Under the pieces are notes generated by a model that searched no databases, was not told the DNA's origin, and was given only the letters and a program-made list of their open reading frames with translations. Source: Tubulanus polymorphus (lineage: Eukaryota > Nemertea > Palaeonemertea > Tubulaniformes > Tubulanidae). From it: DNA of 64,000 nucleotides. Both the position numbers and the translations under genes were made by a program. The stretch spans positions 27,330,485-27,394,484 of the forward strand of contig NC_134027.1 of the NCBI RefSeq assembly GCF_964204645.1, in the 5' to 3' direction. Within the stretch, counting starts at the first letter, position 1; every line of letters starts with the position of its first letter. Positions 48,601 through 60,988 of this stretch are shown in pieces.

Positions 48601-51600
48601 TAACCCTGACGAATTTCTACGGGGTATGTATTGTGCCCCTCGTTATAGCTACTTATGTTGCCTTTGTTGATCTAATTAAACAAATCAATTTTTGTGTAAT
48701 TTTATGTTGTCCCTTTAATACCTCTCTCAGATGATGAAATAAAAAAGCGATTTATTATAAATTCATAGAAATGTAGTCAAACTTCACAAATATATTTTCC
48801 CTTTGTTTGACAGAAATCAAGAACTTTTATAAATGATAATATTATATTATATTATATTATATATACGGCTTTGCCTCAGTGGACGTAACGTCAGACAAAG
48901 TTTCTAGTTATGAAACTCCGCCCCGAAAGGTTACTCCGTATTCGAATTACGACCTTCCAACCCATGATAAATTCATAAACAACACCGAATTGGCAGCAGG
49001 ATCATCTTGTGTGTTATGTGTCACTTGTTCGGGTTTGTTCGGGTTTTATAGAAAAAAACAGTCCCCAAAGTCGTCGGTTATTATATAAAGGTTTACAGTA
49101 AAAAGCGGGTCAAATTACGAGTTAAAGTAACACGAATAGCCGGCTACTGTTCATGGATTACAATTTACCCAAGGAAGATACCTTATTTCAGTCACACGTG
49201 GGGACTGTATGACAATATACAGCAATCATCGGGGACGTTTTATCATTATCATCATAAAAACCTACTTAGAGGCAACTTTAAGCAAATGGGTTGGTTCTGT
49301 TAGTTATTTGGGTGCGCGACTCAAACACTGATGACTTATTTTTGTAGATTCGATTCTTCAAACGTTATTTCTGCGACTAAAGAGACTTCGAACAAAATAG
49401 AGTACATTAACGATAAAACCATCAGGGATTTATGATAACTGGAGACGCGAGCGCCGGTTGCGCTACCATTATCTATCTCTATATGGGATTTTAAATAAAA
49501 ACATTGTTAACGGTTTTTTTAAGACCGCGCGCGCTGAATTCATTCGCGTATTGAAAGCGAATTAAAAACTGTTTACACAATAAAATACGATTTTTCTTTA
49601 ATATCAAACTCTTTATTTTTGTATTCAAAGGAAAGGGTTTTGAAAGTTTTTGAAAATTCGGTACAACTCAAAGTTTGAATATAGTTTAAAAATGGACCCA
49701 ACATTTTGTGCATATTTTCTGGTGTGTGGACCGCATGATAAGCGTGCTGGAGGTCTCGGGTTAGAGTAATGCGATATAGGTTTACTTTCTTGCCTACCAC
49801 TTATTGATGCACGTAGAACTGCCCTGTGCTGCGCTGCCGCTGCTGTTGCCGCTGCTGTCGCTGCTGCTGCCGCTGCTGCGTTGCTGGTGGTGCTGGTCAT
49901 TTTGTGGTGAAGTACATTCTTGCTAAGGAACTACAGTAGAATCTCTTATTTTCAGTAGCAATCCAGTACAGAGTACTACTATTATTGATATTGTTTCGTG
50001 GGAATCGTTTCTGTAAAGACGCGCCGAGTTTGAACTGTAGTTTATAGTCGTTTGAATTTCTTTCGTTTGAATAAAACAAAAAATACATAAAAAGGATCCT
50101 CTTAATGTATTTTTGATAAAACCTATATAGTGCTGATTTATTGGTCCACTGTTATTCCGGGCGCCCGGTGCGCAAAACGATTAAAGCTATTCTGCGATCA
50201 TTTCATCGCTGAATCTTAAATCTAAAATAGACTGACCCGGGTAATAAATATTTGGTGGTGTAAATTCCCATGACTCATGATCAGGTCTAGTAAATTGTTG
50301 TTTATGGAAGATACGAAGATTTTATCAAACAATAAAAGTTTGTAATACACACGATCGGAGCATCTGAACGCGACCAGATCCAGTTCTACGTGGAACACCT
50401 CATCACTGGTCTCATCTGGACGTACGCGGTTTATAACACTAGTGGAACTCTCTCCAGAGATTCGATCGACCATTTCTTCCTGAATTCTGACTATGTTTAA
50501 CTGGTCCCTCGGGAAAATACGGCAGGTGTGTAGTGTCCCCAATATGATTCGTTTCAAATTAAATGCTCTGATCATTTCTTCCCACAAAGACGGGATATTT
50601 CGAACATTTTAGAGCCGGCTGACGAGTCACGTCTCAGAGCTGCAAAATCGGCTGCTTCTTTATAGTCAGTTACTGAAATGTTTGGATTTTTTCGAAAATT
50701 ATAACAGAAAATAACGAATTTCAAAGTTGATTACCCTGAATTTTTACGCGTGCGCCACAGGTTTTTATATCACCCTCATTTCGCATTGTTACGAATTTGA
50801 GAAATGAATTTTAGATGGAAACTAGAGTTTCACAAGGTTTAAATGTTGCTAAAACTGTCAAAATCCACGACCCCGGAGCATCCGCCCCCGGCAGGAATTC
50901 GAACCTGATGGCATCGAGATTGTCACGGTAAGGTTCGTGCCGCGGCTGAGTGTAGAATTCGAATCCCTACCGGGGAGGTTGGGTCCGGGGACATTATGAC
51001 AAAAAACGCATCGCAAATAGTTTTTAAAAAGAAAAAAAAAATCACCCAACAATACAGGACAAAAGGGTCCCGAACAAAATGGCAGCTATCAACTGTAAAA
51101 TGTTTAGTGGTGTTTATAGAATAGGATGCCTTATATTTGCCCGCATTCAGGTTTGGTGTGCTTTCAAAAATAGTGTTGCTTCCTCCACTTGTGGTAAGTG
51201 AGGGTGCATCTGAGCGATGAGGAAATGTGACCGAGACGATTTGAAATGCGACAGGTGAGGGAATGTGGTCGGTAGTTGGTTAGACTGGTCGTCTGTCCAA
51301 TTCTGCGCCACCTGCAATCGCAGTGGGTCAGGCAGAGACCGGCAACCAGTCTAGTAGTTGGTTAGACTGGTTGCGGGTTCGAAGGGCAACCAGTCCAGTA
51401 GTTGGTTCAAACTGTGGCAGGTGAAGGGATGGTATGCCAGTAGGTTCGAACCCCGGTACACCCAGTTCCTCCATTATTTCCAGGATCATAATATGTATCG
51501 TACGTTCCTCATCGAGGTTCAAATCCTCGAATATCCACTAATCACGAGAAAACAACAAAGATTGATTTTTTCATTGACCACTTTTTATTGTTTGATAATG

Positions 51601-51670
51601 TTTTTCACGCGAGATACTGAATTCATCTATATTCTACACAAAACAAAACAAAAATTACAACAACAATTAT
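48601..51670. other. Intergenic, ZNF promoter to SMPD3 3' side
   Basis: No supported gene. Visible: an ATATT pentanucleotide run (48838..48863); a (GCN)-rich stretch 49825..49895 whose minus frame would be poly-Ala; two tRNA T-arm-like GGTTCGAAT segments in inverted orientation at 50885..50985; and repeated GTAGTTGGTTAGACTGGTTG blocks at 51270..51410. A short plus frame near 50356..50490 (TIGASERDQIQFYVEHLITG and on) looks protein-like but is unsupported. Confidence 0.45.
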
Positions 51671-51853
51671 AACAATAATCAGAGTTAAATACAACCCACA
51701 ATAATGAGTTAAATACAACCCACAATAGTGAGTTCAATACAACCCACAATAGTGAGTTCAATACAACCCACAATAGTGAGTTCAATACAACCCACAATAG
51801 TGAGTTCAATACAACCCACAATAGTGAGTTCAATACAACCCACAATAGTGAGT
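51670..51853. repeat. 24-bp minisatellite
   Basis: Seven near-identical units AATACAACCCACAATAGTGA plus GTTC. Confidence 0.95.
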
Positions 51854-51971
51854 TCTTAGGTTAAAGTATAATATGTGCTTAAATACATTGAGAATTTTTG
51901 TTCAAGATTATGAAAAGACTTGTAAGGAACTGGAGTGGATGATTTAATTAAGAGTTTTTGAAGTGCTTTAG

Positions 51972-52235
51972 CAGGGCGGCCACTTCTATTTGACTTGTTT
52001 CTCGTCTAGCTTTTCCCTGACTATTCCCTGACATGCACGTTGTTTTCCCTGACTCATTGATCTGCTCATAATCCAATCATAGTCAAATATCAAAGACATA
52101 GATGAAAATTGTTTGATTTTATGCACGATCCAGCAATATAAACACCTTCCCCTGACTTATCCCTGATATTTAGCTTTTTTTACAAAATTCCCTGACTTTT
52201 CCGCGATTTCCTGGTACCGGTAAGTGGCCACCCTG
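51972..52235. mobile_element. MITE with CAGGGYGGCCACTT terminal inverted repeats
   Basis: Left end CAGGGCGGCCACTT, right end AAGTGGCCACCCTG: a 14-bp inverted repeat with one mismatch, 264 bp apart, with TTTTCCCTGACT blocks inside and no coding capacity. The CAGGG terminus resembles hAT-type elements. No clear 8-bp target duplication was seen. A lone right end (TTTTCCCTGACT ... TTTTAAGTGGCCACCCT) lies at 61360..61413. Confidence 0.75.
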
Positions 52236-52432
52236 TATTTTTATTTTTAGAGGTTTGAACGGATACAAAATCAAAACAAATCTACCATCTACCTAAACAT
52301 ACAAAACAAATCTACACCTGAACATACAAACCAGCATTCAAATGATATGTGAAGCATGAAAATAAACAAACATACATTAACACGAATGAATAATTGATGA
52401 AAGAATGATTTGATTCATGATTTAGATTTACC

Positions 52433-52728
52433 TCATTTTTCTCTTACAGTCAGAGATACAGACATGTGATCAGTCCATTGACAAAGCTGAGTTACAACAT
52501 TGTACGCAGTGGCTTCCTGAAATTAGAAACCATAACATGACAACTTCAAAACTATGAAAATATTCACCATCAAACTCGCTTTAAGTCGTCATCGGATCAC
52601 TATTCTTGAGTCATAATTTGTATTTCTTATTCAAATTACAAAGTGTAAGTCATCACTTTGATAAGTCATCAACATAAAGTTCCTGTGATGAACAACTGAT
52701 GTTATATGTTAAGTTAATTATTCTGACT

Positions 52729-52807
<79 letters not shown>

Positions 52808-55770
52808 GTTTCACTCTATTCATAGATAAATAAACGTGTGAAAGCAAATATATTTTACCAGATTCAGAGAATTGTTGAATAAAACATAATCGACTCTACG
52901 TTTTCCGCCGGTTGTTTTCGGGATCACTTCACCATTCGAGTCTAAACTCGTGTTCTCAAATCCCATTTGTAAATTCTGATCAATAATATCGGCATCCAAT
53001 AAATAATACTGTCTTTTGATCGGATCATCGAGAACTTGTTTCATTTTCTCAGGAGTTTTAATTTCATCATTCCATAATAAATGTAATCTCCTCTCGGTTC
53101 CTACAAATAGATTCAGTTTGAATTGACTATACCCCTTCAGATGTTTAAAGATGGGTAAAGTGTGAGCAATCAGAAATTAGAAGAATGGTGATAGAAACAT
53201 GTCTAATGTCTCGTGTTTGTAGTTGATTTCATTCAAAAATGTCACAGGTGAAGTCCTCGATACATGTGAAGTGTGGATGATCAGTTTATGAAAGTTTGCT
53301 GATAAAATGTCTAATGTCTCGTGTTTGTAGTTCATTTTCAATTGAAAATGTCTCTGGTGAAGCAATGAATACATGTGAAGTGTGGATGATCAGTTTATGA
53401 AAGTTTGCTGATAAAATGTCTAATGTCTGGTGTTTGTAGTTGATTTCATTTAAAAATGTCACAGGTGATGTCATCAATACATGTGAAGTGTGGATGATCA
53501 GTTTATGAAAGTTTGCTGATAAAATGTCTAATGTCTCCTGTTTGTAGTTGATTTCATTTAAAAATGTCACAGGTGATGTCATCAATACATGTGAAGTGTG
53601 GATGATCAGTTTATGAAAGTGAGCTGATAAAATGTCTTATGTCTGGTGTTTGTAATTCATTTTCAATTAAAAATGTCTCAGGTGAAGTACTGAACACATG
53701 TGAAATAAGGGTGGACGATCAGTTTTTGAAAGTGAGCTGATAAAATGTCTTATGTCTGGTGTTTGTAATTCATTTTCAATTAAAAATGTCACAGGTGAAG
53801 TCCTGAACACATGTGAAGTGTGGACGATCAGTTTATGAAAGTGTGCTGATAAAACGTCTAATATCTGGTGTTTGTAGTTCATTTTCAATTGAAAATGTCT
53901 CTTGTGAAGTTCTGAACATGTGTGTCAAAAATTGGAATAATTTTGATATCGATATATCCAATGTCTGAAGAGGTGCAGGGTCTAAGAGAATGCAGTGTCT
54001 TCTCATATTTACCGACAGCCCAGTCATAATCTTGACCTGGTTTATATCGAGGCACATCCGTGAATTCATCAAATAATGAATGATTAAAATCTGCTTCATC
54101 ACCTGAAAATAATTAACAAATATCACTTTAATGATACGCTCAATCAATTATAATTAAACGATCAATTCAATATTTATCAATTTTTACCTAATGAATAATT
54201 ATCAAAGTTAAAATCTCCAGTAATGATATCAAACACTAATTTCTCATCATCACCGAGATTTCCCTGTTTAAAATCAGTAATCCATGTTTTCAAACTATTT
54301 AATTGTTTCTGATGAATCGGGTCTGTCCCTAAAAATACAACATAAATCAGCTAAATATTCAACCAAAATTAATGAAGACATCATCGCAGATATTTGAGTT
54401 TTACCTTGGTAAGATTGAAGATGAGTTGTAGCTATGAAACCTACACTATTTTGCCCCAATTCATTTTCACCAACGAGAACCTGAATAAATGAACTCAAAT
54501 TATTACCAGCTCTAGTTCTATTAGTTCTAGACCCAGCTCTACAGTTCGAGACCAGGACAGTGCAGAATCAGGAATGATATTTGTCCAAGTAAACCCACAC
54601 AATTCTAGAACTGGATCCAGTGTTGAATTAAACCCACACAGCTGTGGAACTGGGTCCAGAGTTGAATCAAACTCACACAACTGTGGAACTGGGTCCAGAG
54701 TGGAATCAAACTCACACAACTGTGGAACTGGATCCATTGTTGAATTAAACCCACACAGCTGTGGAACTGGGTCCAGAGTCAAATCAAACTCACAAAACTG
54801 TGGAACTGGGTCCAGAGTCTAATAAAACCCAGACAACTGTGGAACTGGGTCCAGAGTCAAATCAAACTCACACAACTGTGGAACTGGGTCCAGAGTGGAA
54901 TCAAACTCACACAAATGTGGAACTAACCTTGCACATTAAAACTCCTTTAGATGCGAATCTACAAGCAAATATCTTATCGGGAAAACAACGAAATTGTGCA
55001 CGAATGATTGGAAATCGACTAGCAATACACAATCCACTGTTCAACATAAACATATTGTCTTTAAAACTATCAAGACGAGCGTCATATAAAATATACGGGA
55101 ATTCACGTTTCAGATTATTTACTAAAATTCCTGTACATCTTCTATCTAACACTTCCTGTAAACATAGAACATCTAAAACTGGAAAATTAACGGCATTTCC
55201 AAAATTAGACCGCTTAACATTTGCACCATTCCCGATCCGACTACCATTCTTTGTTCCATTCTCGATGAATCGATGTTGATTTAAAGCTCTTCTCTGATTC
55301 GCTACGATACTTTCACTTATTTTCTTGGCGCGTGAAATATTATCACTGAAATTATTACAACGTGATAAACATTCAGGCATCAGACACACATTGGCCGTAG
55401 CAAAGCTCCATTGTGACTGGGACTCGCGCCTCCTCCGGGTAGACGGCCCAGTCTCCTGACGGGCACTCTCAGGCGATATATACAGAAACGGTTGACGATA
55501 AAATTGAATTCCGTTCCATAATACGAATCCGTAAACTCCAAACGGCAGAGTAGAAATAATTCCAGTCATATAAACGACTGACAGAATGAGTCCGGTGACA
55601 ATCGTCGATAACGGATTCAATTTCGTTTCTAAAGTCGTCGGAATAAAACACGATAGGAATTGATTAATGAACCAATAAGTCGGATACATACAAATATACG
55701 CAGCATCGTGAACTACCAGCAGATATAAACACGGATAAATCGCCGCAGAATGAGCCGCAGAATTTAACAT
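52433..55770 (-). CDS. SMPD3: Neutral sphingomyelinase 2-like (SMPD3 family)
   Basis: Six exons join in frame to 491 residues: 54928..55770, 54405..54480, 54188..54328, 54013..54102, 52859..53100, 52433..52516. The enzyme cleaves sphingomyelin to ceramide and phosphocholine at the cytosolic face of plasma and Golgi membranes. Two N-terminal hydrophobic hairpins (around AYICMYPTYWFINQFLSCF and STIVTGLILSVVYMTGIIS) match the membrane anchors of human SMPD3, as do WSFATANVCLMPE and SRCNNF. The DNase-I-like catalytic fold shows VLCLQEV (Mg-binding Glu), FASKGVL (the Lys of the Asp-Lys switch), ATTHLQ, ITGDFNFDN, GGKRRVDYVLF and the terminal QWTDHMSV (catalytic Asp-His). It is shorter than human SMPD3 (655) because the long Ser/Gly-rich loop after the anchors is reduced to about 60 residues. 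A minus AATAAA is at 52240..52245. Introns carry a satellite, a minisatellite and a CAG repeat. Confidence 0.93.
52729..52806. repeat. (GCA)25 trinucleotide repeat
   Basis: 25 uninterrupted GCA units and a terminal GCG in the last SMPD3 intron (52517..52858), 52 bp downstream of the exon-5 donor in gene sense (CTG/TGC in the transcript). Confidence 0.98.
53160..53990 (-). mobile_element. Family A element with ~7 core repeats
   Basis: Seven tandem ~108-bp units (GTGAAGTGTGGA at 53266, 53375, 53483 and onward), each with ATCAGTTTATGAAAGT, TGCTGATAAAATGTC, TTTGTAGTT and AAAAATGTC. Ends with CTGAAGAGGTGCAGGGTC as the flank. Occupies most of SMPD3 intron 4 (53101..54012). Confidence 0.85.
54585..54925. 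repeat. 39-bp minisatellite reaching the SMPD3 exon-1 donor
   Basis: Eight to nine copies of CACACAACTGTGGAACTGGGTCC plus AGAGTGGAATCAAACT (each block shown under 25 bp apart). The last, degenerate copy (ACAAATGTGGAACTAACC) provides the intronic side of the GTTAGT donor at 54927. Confidence 0.9.
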
Positions 55771-57376
55771 CGTTCAATTTAATTTCATTTATTTTAATTT
55801 ATCGAAAGAAATTGTTGAAAGCGGATGTAGTTTTTTTGTTAAAGTTTATAGGTTCGAACCCCACAATAATTTAATTTTGAGCACGTGGTATAGATAGAAA
55901 AGAACATAATCGGATGGAATAGGACTATGGATAACGATTTTGATACGAAAAAGGATAGAAAAACTTTAGTTTTGTCCTGGAAAGAGGGTTGGGTCAATGT
56001 ACGACTCAAGGACTGAATAGAGGTCGCCTCCGATATGATGGCTGCATGACGGTCGTTTTACCTGTGATGTCTGAATGAGGGTGGCCTCCGACTCAAGCTT
56101 TCACTAACCGGGAGTTAGTACCGGGAGTTAAAGAATTCATTGATAACGTAATTTATGATATCGTACCAAACAAATTGAATCATTATCAATTTTTCCATAT
56201 GCGCTAATTAAATCCTCGTTGTTTTGACTTGTTCGCTATCATTATTGTAATTCATTACGGCGACTGAAAATCGTGAATAAAATATAATCTCATTAGTGAA
56301 TTTGATTAGAATCGAGCAAAAATTATTGATATAATTTGTTTGTTTACGACGCCTCTGAGAGGGACGCCAGGAATAATTAATTAGCTCCACACAGTGTGAA
56401 AGTCTCTGGCTATTGACCATATTTGGATATTTCGTTCCCACGAACTATATCATTTCGTTCCTACGAAAAACTTGTTTTGAATATGATTTTTTATGAAATG
56501 TATGAATTACAAAATGCCTCCGACCACCGATGTCCGCAGCTGTCCCATTGCTCTACGATCCTAAGTTACTGGCCACATCTGTGGCTAACACTGAGGTTCT
56601 CGGTGAAACCAAAGTTTGAAACGTCATGTCCATTTAATCTTTTAATTTTTGACGTAACTCTGCGGTATTTCTGAATAGTACAATCGCGTTATATCTGCGA
56701 TTCTATGTAAAAGATTCTACCTACAATGCGACACCAGGTCAACACTAGGGTTACTACGTGTATTGACCAGGCCAACACTAGGGTAAACTACGTTTATTCA
56801 CCAGGCTAATACTAGGGTAACTACGTTTATCAAACAGGCCAGCACTAGGGTTTCTGCGTTTATTAAACAGGCCAACACTAGGGTTACTGCGTTTATTCAC
56901 CAGACCAACACTAGGGTAACTACGTTTACTAAACAGGCCAACACTAGGGTAACTACATTTATTTACTAAACAGGCCAACACTAGGGTTACTACGTTTATT
57001 CACCAGGCCAACACTAGGTTTACTACGTTTATTAAACAGGCCAACGCTAGGGTTACTGCGTTTATTGAACATTCTCTTTTTTGAACAATAATTTTGTATT
57101 TTAATTTGTGCCGGGTTATGAAGAATATTTCATTCAACTGTATTTAGATGATGCTCCTCGGTGTACGTTAGTAGTATAGTCGGTAGTCTGTGCACTTCAG
57201 CGAAATAAACTCAATTGATTGTTTTAAAGGTTTTATGAATAAATCAGACAAAATAAATGCTTTTACACTGATACGCGGCGGCGGGTTGTTATTGACTAGT
57301 GATTCGAGCGAGCTGATAGACGGGGCTGGTGCTGATCGGTCGTCACACCCCCAATTCAAACAGAACATTATCCATA
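55771..57376. promoter_or_regulatory. Divergent intergenic region, SMPD3 / lectin gene
   Basis: 1.6 kb between outward-facing starts, so it holds both promoters. No recognisable core elements; the 3' half contains a minisatellite (56735..57065). No gene seen. Confidence 0.4.
56735..57065. repeat. Minisatellite, ~33-bp unit
   Basis: Nine to ten copies of CAGGCCAACACTAGGGTTAC plus TACGTTTATTCAC/AAA, about 300 bp upstream of the lectin start codon. Confidence 0.9.
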
Positions 57377-59849
57377 ATGTCTCAGAAATTAGTTACAATT
57401 TGGATGATTTTCTTCAACGTATTTTCGATAAACGCTGAATATAATTTTGTAAGCGTTCTCGTCGCGGGGGGTCAAACAGCGTATAAGAATTTACCCGGTG
57501 TAAAATCGAGGATACATTGCGCGTTCTGGTGTTCACAGGAAGATAATTGTACAGGAATTCAATTCGAATCGAGTTATTGTAGACTTTATACGTCGTTAGA
57601 CTTGAATAAGACTCATTCACATTCAGAGGAGGCGATCTACTTGAAATCACGAGGTAAAAACATGGTTTAGGTGTTTTAAACCCAGCAACCGCTTACAGTA
57701 CAAGTGTTATGCCGCGTTAGGCGGTGGTAGTGGTTTTTCTGGGGTATATATATTTTCAATCTGACGCTAAAATATTTTTCGTTTTAGAAATAAAAGGTTG
57801 TTTACATGTTTTAAAGGCTGGTTTAAATCACGGATCTTGCTTGCTTTATTCTGCTTTATGTAAACACGTCTTCAGCAACTCTGGTGATTTTATTGATAGA
57901 CGATTGAGTAGATTTCAAAAATATCACACATTTAACATATGAGTTATGTTTCTAAGTGTTTTTTTTTATTTCAGTCACGTGTCCTGACGGTTATTTTCAA
58001 ATTGTCGACTCATGTTATAAGATGATACTAGCGAGCGAATCTACTGATGCTGCGCGTGACCGTTGTTCTGCTATGGGAGCTAAACTGGCAGAACCCGATA
58101 CTGAATTAGCGGTGAACAGTTTAAAAACATATCTGAAACAGAATCACCCAAATGGTGAGTTTTGGTGGAGTGGGTGAGGGGGGGGGGGTGGCTGGGTGAG
58201 AGGGAAACTAGTTTAGGGAAGAGGGGCGCAGTGGTTCCGTGATGACCGGAACTAATCATTCCTTTTTTGGCCGCCATTATCGAAATAAAAAAGCACTTCC
58301 GGTATGTTCATTACGAATAAGATCAACTTTTGAACAACTGACCCGAGACTGGTCCCGGACTGACCCCAAAACAGCTGCGGCCCCTCGCGTTCTGAGGATA
58401 CTCACAAAATGACAATTTCATGTAACAGTGAAACTACTTGAGTTCTAGAGATTAAATAATCGGCAATATTTGATAATTGAAATAATCCATCATTAGGAAA
58501 GTCGATGGAGAAATGTGGAAAGACATGTCGGCTCAACGGTCGGTATCTTATGGGTAAAAAACTGCTAAACTTAATACAACCTATTGACCACCGGTCACAC
58601 CAAGTGGTGTGAGTTTGTAAGAGGATGTGTTTCTAGTTGACTCTGAGGAAATTAAATTCATATTAAAGTACAAATGCTTCTACATTCAGTTATTACTGGG
58701 GGAGGAAGATACCACACATCCCTTAATGCCCATTGGGTACTTACCCCGGCCTTGTAAGACCTGGGTCCAGTTTCAAAAAAACGATGGACTGAATAGAAAT
58801 GAAACCGATATGTGAAACTCGGCAGGCTGTAAATCGATATAATGTTTCGGGTGGCCTTATTCTAGGTCCGAATGCAGTAGCCCTATTGATGGTTATATTA
58901 TTGTTTGTTATTGTGTATGTGTAAGTATTATATACATGAGCAAATACATGAGCAATCGGCTTTCAGTGCAGGAGATTTTCAATAAAATTATTTTTTACAG
59001 TAATTACATTAATGATACGTAGAATATAGGGATATGTATTGATGGCACTCAACGTACAGAATATAGCGCACTTGATGGACGACAATCTAGAGTCTGATTG
59101 TTTTTTAAAACTACACGCAAATTTGAATTATTTATGTCAGTTTTAACCACGTGTGGTTGAAATACAACTAGCCATCATAACAGCCTAGTTATAGAAGGTC
59201 ATTAATAATTATGAGGAATATTCCGAAGGATGAAATGTGAGTCGCAATTTAAAGGCTATGGTAGCTGCTGTACGCGAAGATGTATGTTGATACATGGTGG
59301 ATGTCCCTTGCTTAATTATCGGGACCCATTCCACGTGTAGTATTTGAATCTGGTCAAACACTTCGAAATGATACACATGAATAAAAGCTTGTTGAGGCTC
59401 TGTTAATTAAGTACAAAATTGTATTCCAACACAATATTGTATAGATGTGTTCACTAAAACAAAATGCGACCAGAAAACTTACAAAGGGTAAAAATTACCA
59501 TCAAACCTAACTGTTGACTCTACACTTTGAAAGTCAACATGGAATTCTAAATCAAGAATGTTTCTACTAACTCAACCACTGTTGACCCGGGTTCACAAAT
59601 TCATATTGCTTTTAAATGTTGATTTCAGAACGACCGATTTTTGGAGGTTGGGATAAACAGACGGATTCACCACGCGGACCCTGGGTTTGGATGAGTGATC
59701 ACAGACCGATGACGTATTTTACTTGGGGTGGCGATAATCCTAGTTCCACATATGAAAGATGTTTACAGTTTTTGCCCTCGAATGAGAACAGTGCAATGAA
59801 CGATATTCCGTGTTCAACGCCATTTTCTTATATTTGTGAAAAAGTTTAA
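57377..59849 (+). CDS. Secreted PAN/Apple plus C-type lectin protein
   Basis: Three exons (57377..57653, 57975..58154, 59629..59849), all junctions phase 1, encode 225 residues. Residues 1-20 are a signal peptide ending SINA. Exon 1 continues with a PAN/Apple-like domain (HCAFWCSQEDNCTGIQF ... CRLYTSL). Exons 2-3 form a C-type lectin-like domain from TCPDGYFQIVDSCYKM through ARDRCSAMGAKLAEPD to GPWVWMSD and the closing PCSTPFSYICEKV. The canonical EPN/QPD sugar motif is absent and the WND motif reads MND, so calcium-dependent sugar binding is uncertain. PAN-CTLD secreted proteins are common in invertebrate body fluids and mucus, usually discussed as recognition molecules; no ligand is implied here. 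Each domain matches exon boundaries, fitting exon shuffling with phase-1 introns. An upstream in-frame stretch before 57377 is not needed for the leader. Confidence 0.88.
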
Positions 59850-59876
59850 TTTACACTGTTATGTGAATACGTGTTG

Positions 59877-60150
59877 ATCTGCAGCCTGGGCCCTGTACCC
59901 CTTAGGCTGGACCCTGTATCTCTTCAAGCCTGGTCCCTGCATATATCATCACCGTTCTTCCAACTTGAGATCGTCCACACTTCACATGTGTTCAGTGAGA
60001 TATTTCTAGTTGAAAATGAACTACAAACACCGGACATTAGACATTTTATCAGCACACTTTCAAAAACTAATCGTCCACACTTCACAAGTGTTCAGAAATG
60101 CGCGCGGTGATCTGTCTGAAGGGATACAGGTTGCAGGCTGCAGATTGTGT
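59877..60150 (+). mobile_element. Compact family A element with terminal inverted repeats
   Basis: Left end ATCTGCAGCCTGGGCCCTGT and right end, read inverted, AATCTGCAGCCTGCAACCTG form imperfect terminal repeats. Between them are CCCTGTACCCC/CCCTGTATCTC repeats and one and a half core units (GTCCACACTTCACATGTGTTC, GAAAATGAACTACAAACACC, CATTTTATCAGCACACTTTC). The clearest single-core example in the window. No coding capacity. Confidence 0.75.
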
Positions 60151-60988
60151 TGTAACCAAGATGGAATTGTATATTCATAAATATTGTTGTGATATGAATT
60201 GTTATATATGTATATATATATAGTTGTTATCTGTTATTGGTGCACGTATTGTGTGTTCCAGAAAAATTTAGAAAAAATAAGTAAATGCCCGTAACTTAAT
60301 ATAAAAACTGACAGCACTGCGAACTGGTCGTGTTTATTATAGAATCGTTTATTTAGATGAATTTTTAATCAATTTCCAACGACTTTCAGCATCTAATTTT
60401 CTAAATGATGAGAAATGTAAAAAAACGTTATTTTATGAAAATAAAGATTTGTGTCGTTATTTGAAGATTCACAATGTTAATACGCAATCTATTGGTGGAT
60501 CTTATCTGTGAAAAGGCGCGAATTTATCTTGTCAAATCGGATTTGATTTTTCTAATCGTAATTTGCTAATCACGTGTTGCAATCTACTGGGTAATCAGAT
60601 CTGCGCAACAGCATAAATTTAACGATTTGTTCAAATTCGCTGAAAAGAAATAATGCTCCTTTTATATTTGTATACAGTGGTTTTAAACTTAAATATGTCT
60701 GAGTGCGGTTATTCTACCACCACGTGACCTCATGAATTGAGCCGAGAGTGACGTAATCCGTCACGAATCATGGTGACGTCATCGTGGCTGGAACTTTCTG
60801 GTGACGTCACGTTCAATAAAATCCATAATCTCTTCCCTAAAAGCAAACCGTCCTCATTTCCCTCAAAGCCAAAAACGCGACAAGTTTAAATTTCACATTT
60901 ATTTACAAAATTTATTCAGAATATAAACATATGACACAATATGATACAATACACGAGATTTACATGATTTAAATGCAACTGATTTGAA
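60151..60988. other. 3' intergenic between converging lectin and DHX38 genes
   Basis: Plus-strand AATAAA copies near 60440 and 60815 and a minus-strand AATAAA (TTTATT at 60897..60902, 90 bp past the DHX38 stop) mark the two 3' ends. Two perfect CRE-type palindromes TGACGTCA occur at 60074+700 (60774..60781) and 60802..60809, with further GTGACGTAA / CGTCAC sequence at 60749..60764. No gene. Confidence 0.5.

Noticed and set aside
49625-49900. Frame beginning with poly-alanine (MTSTTSNAAAA...)
   Set aside because: Alanines come from a GCN-type repeat; the remainder has no family likeness or downstream exon.
50885-50985. Possible tRNA genes (GGTTCGAAT T-arm-like segments)
   Set aside because: Two T-arm-like sequences in opposite orientation, without anticodon or acceptor stems; more likely a fold-back or SINE remnant.
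53160-53990. CRISPR-like array of regular repeats
   Set aside because: Repeats are contiguous ~108-bp units without unique spacers, in an intron of an animal gene.
54495-54822. Frames reading DPVPQLCEFDSTL or NSHNCGTGSRVE repeats
   Set aside because: Both strands of the 39-bp minisatellite; inside an SMPD3 intron.
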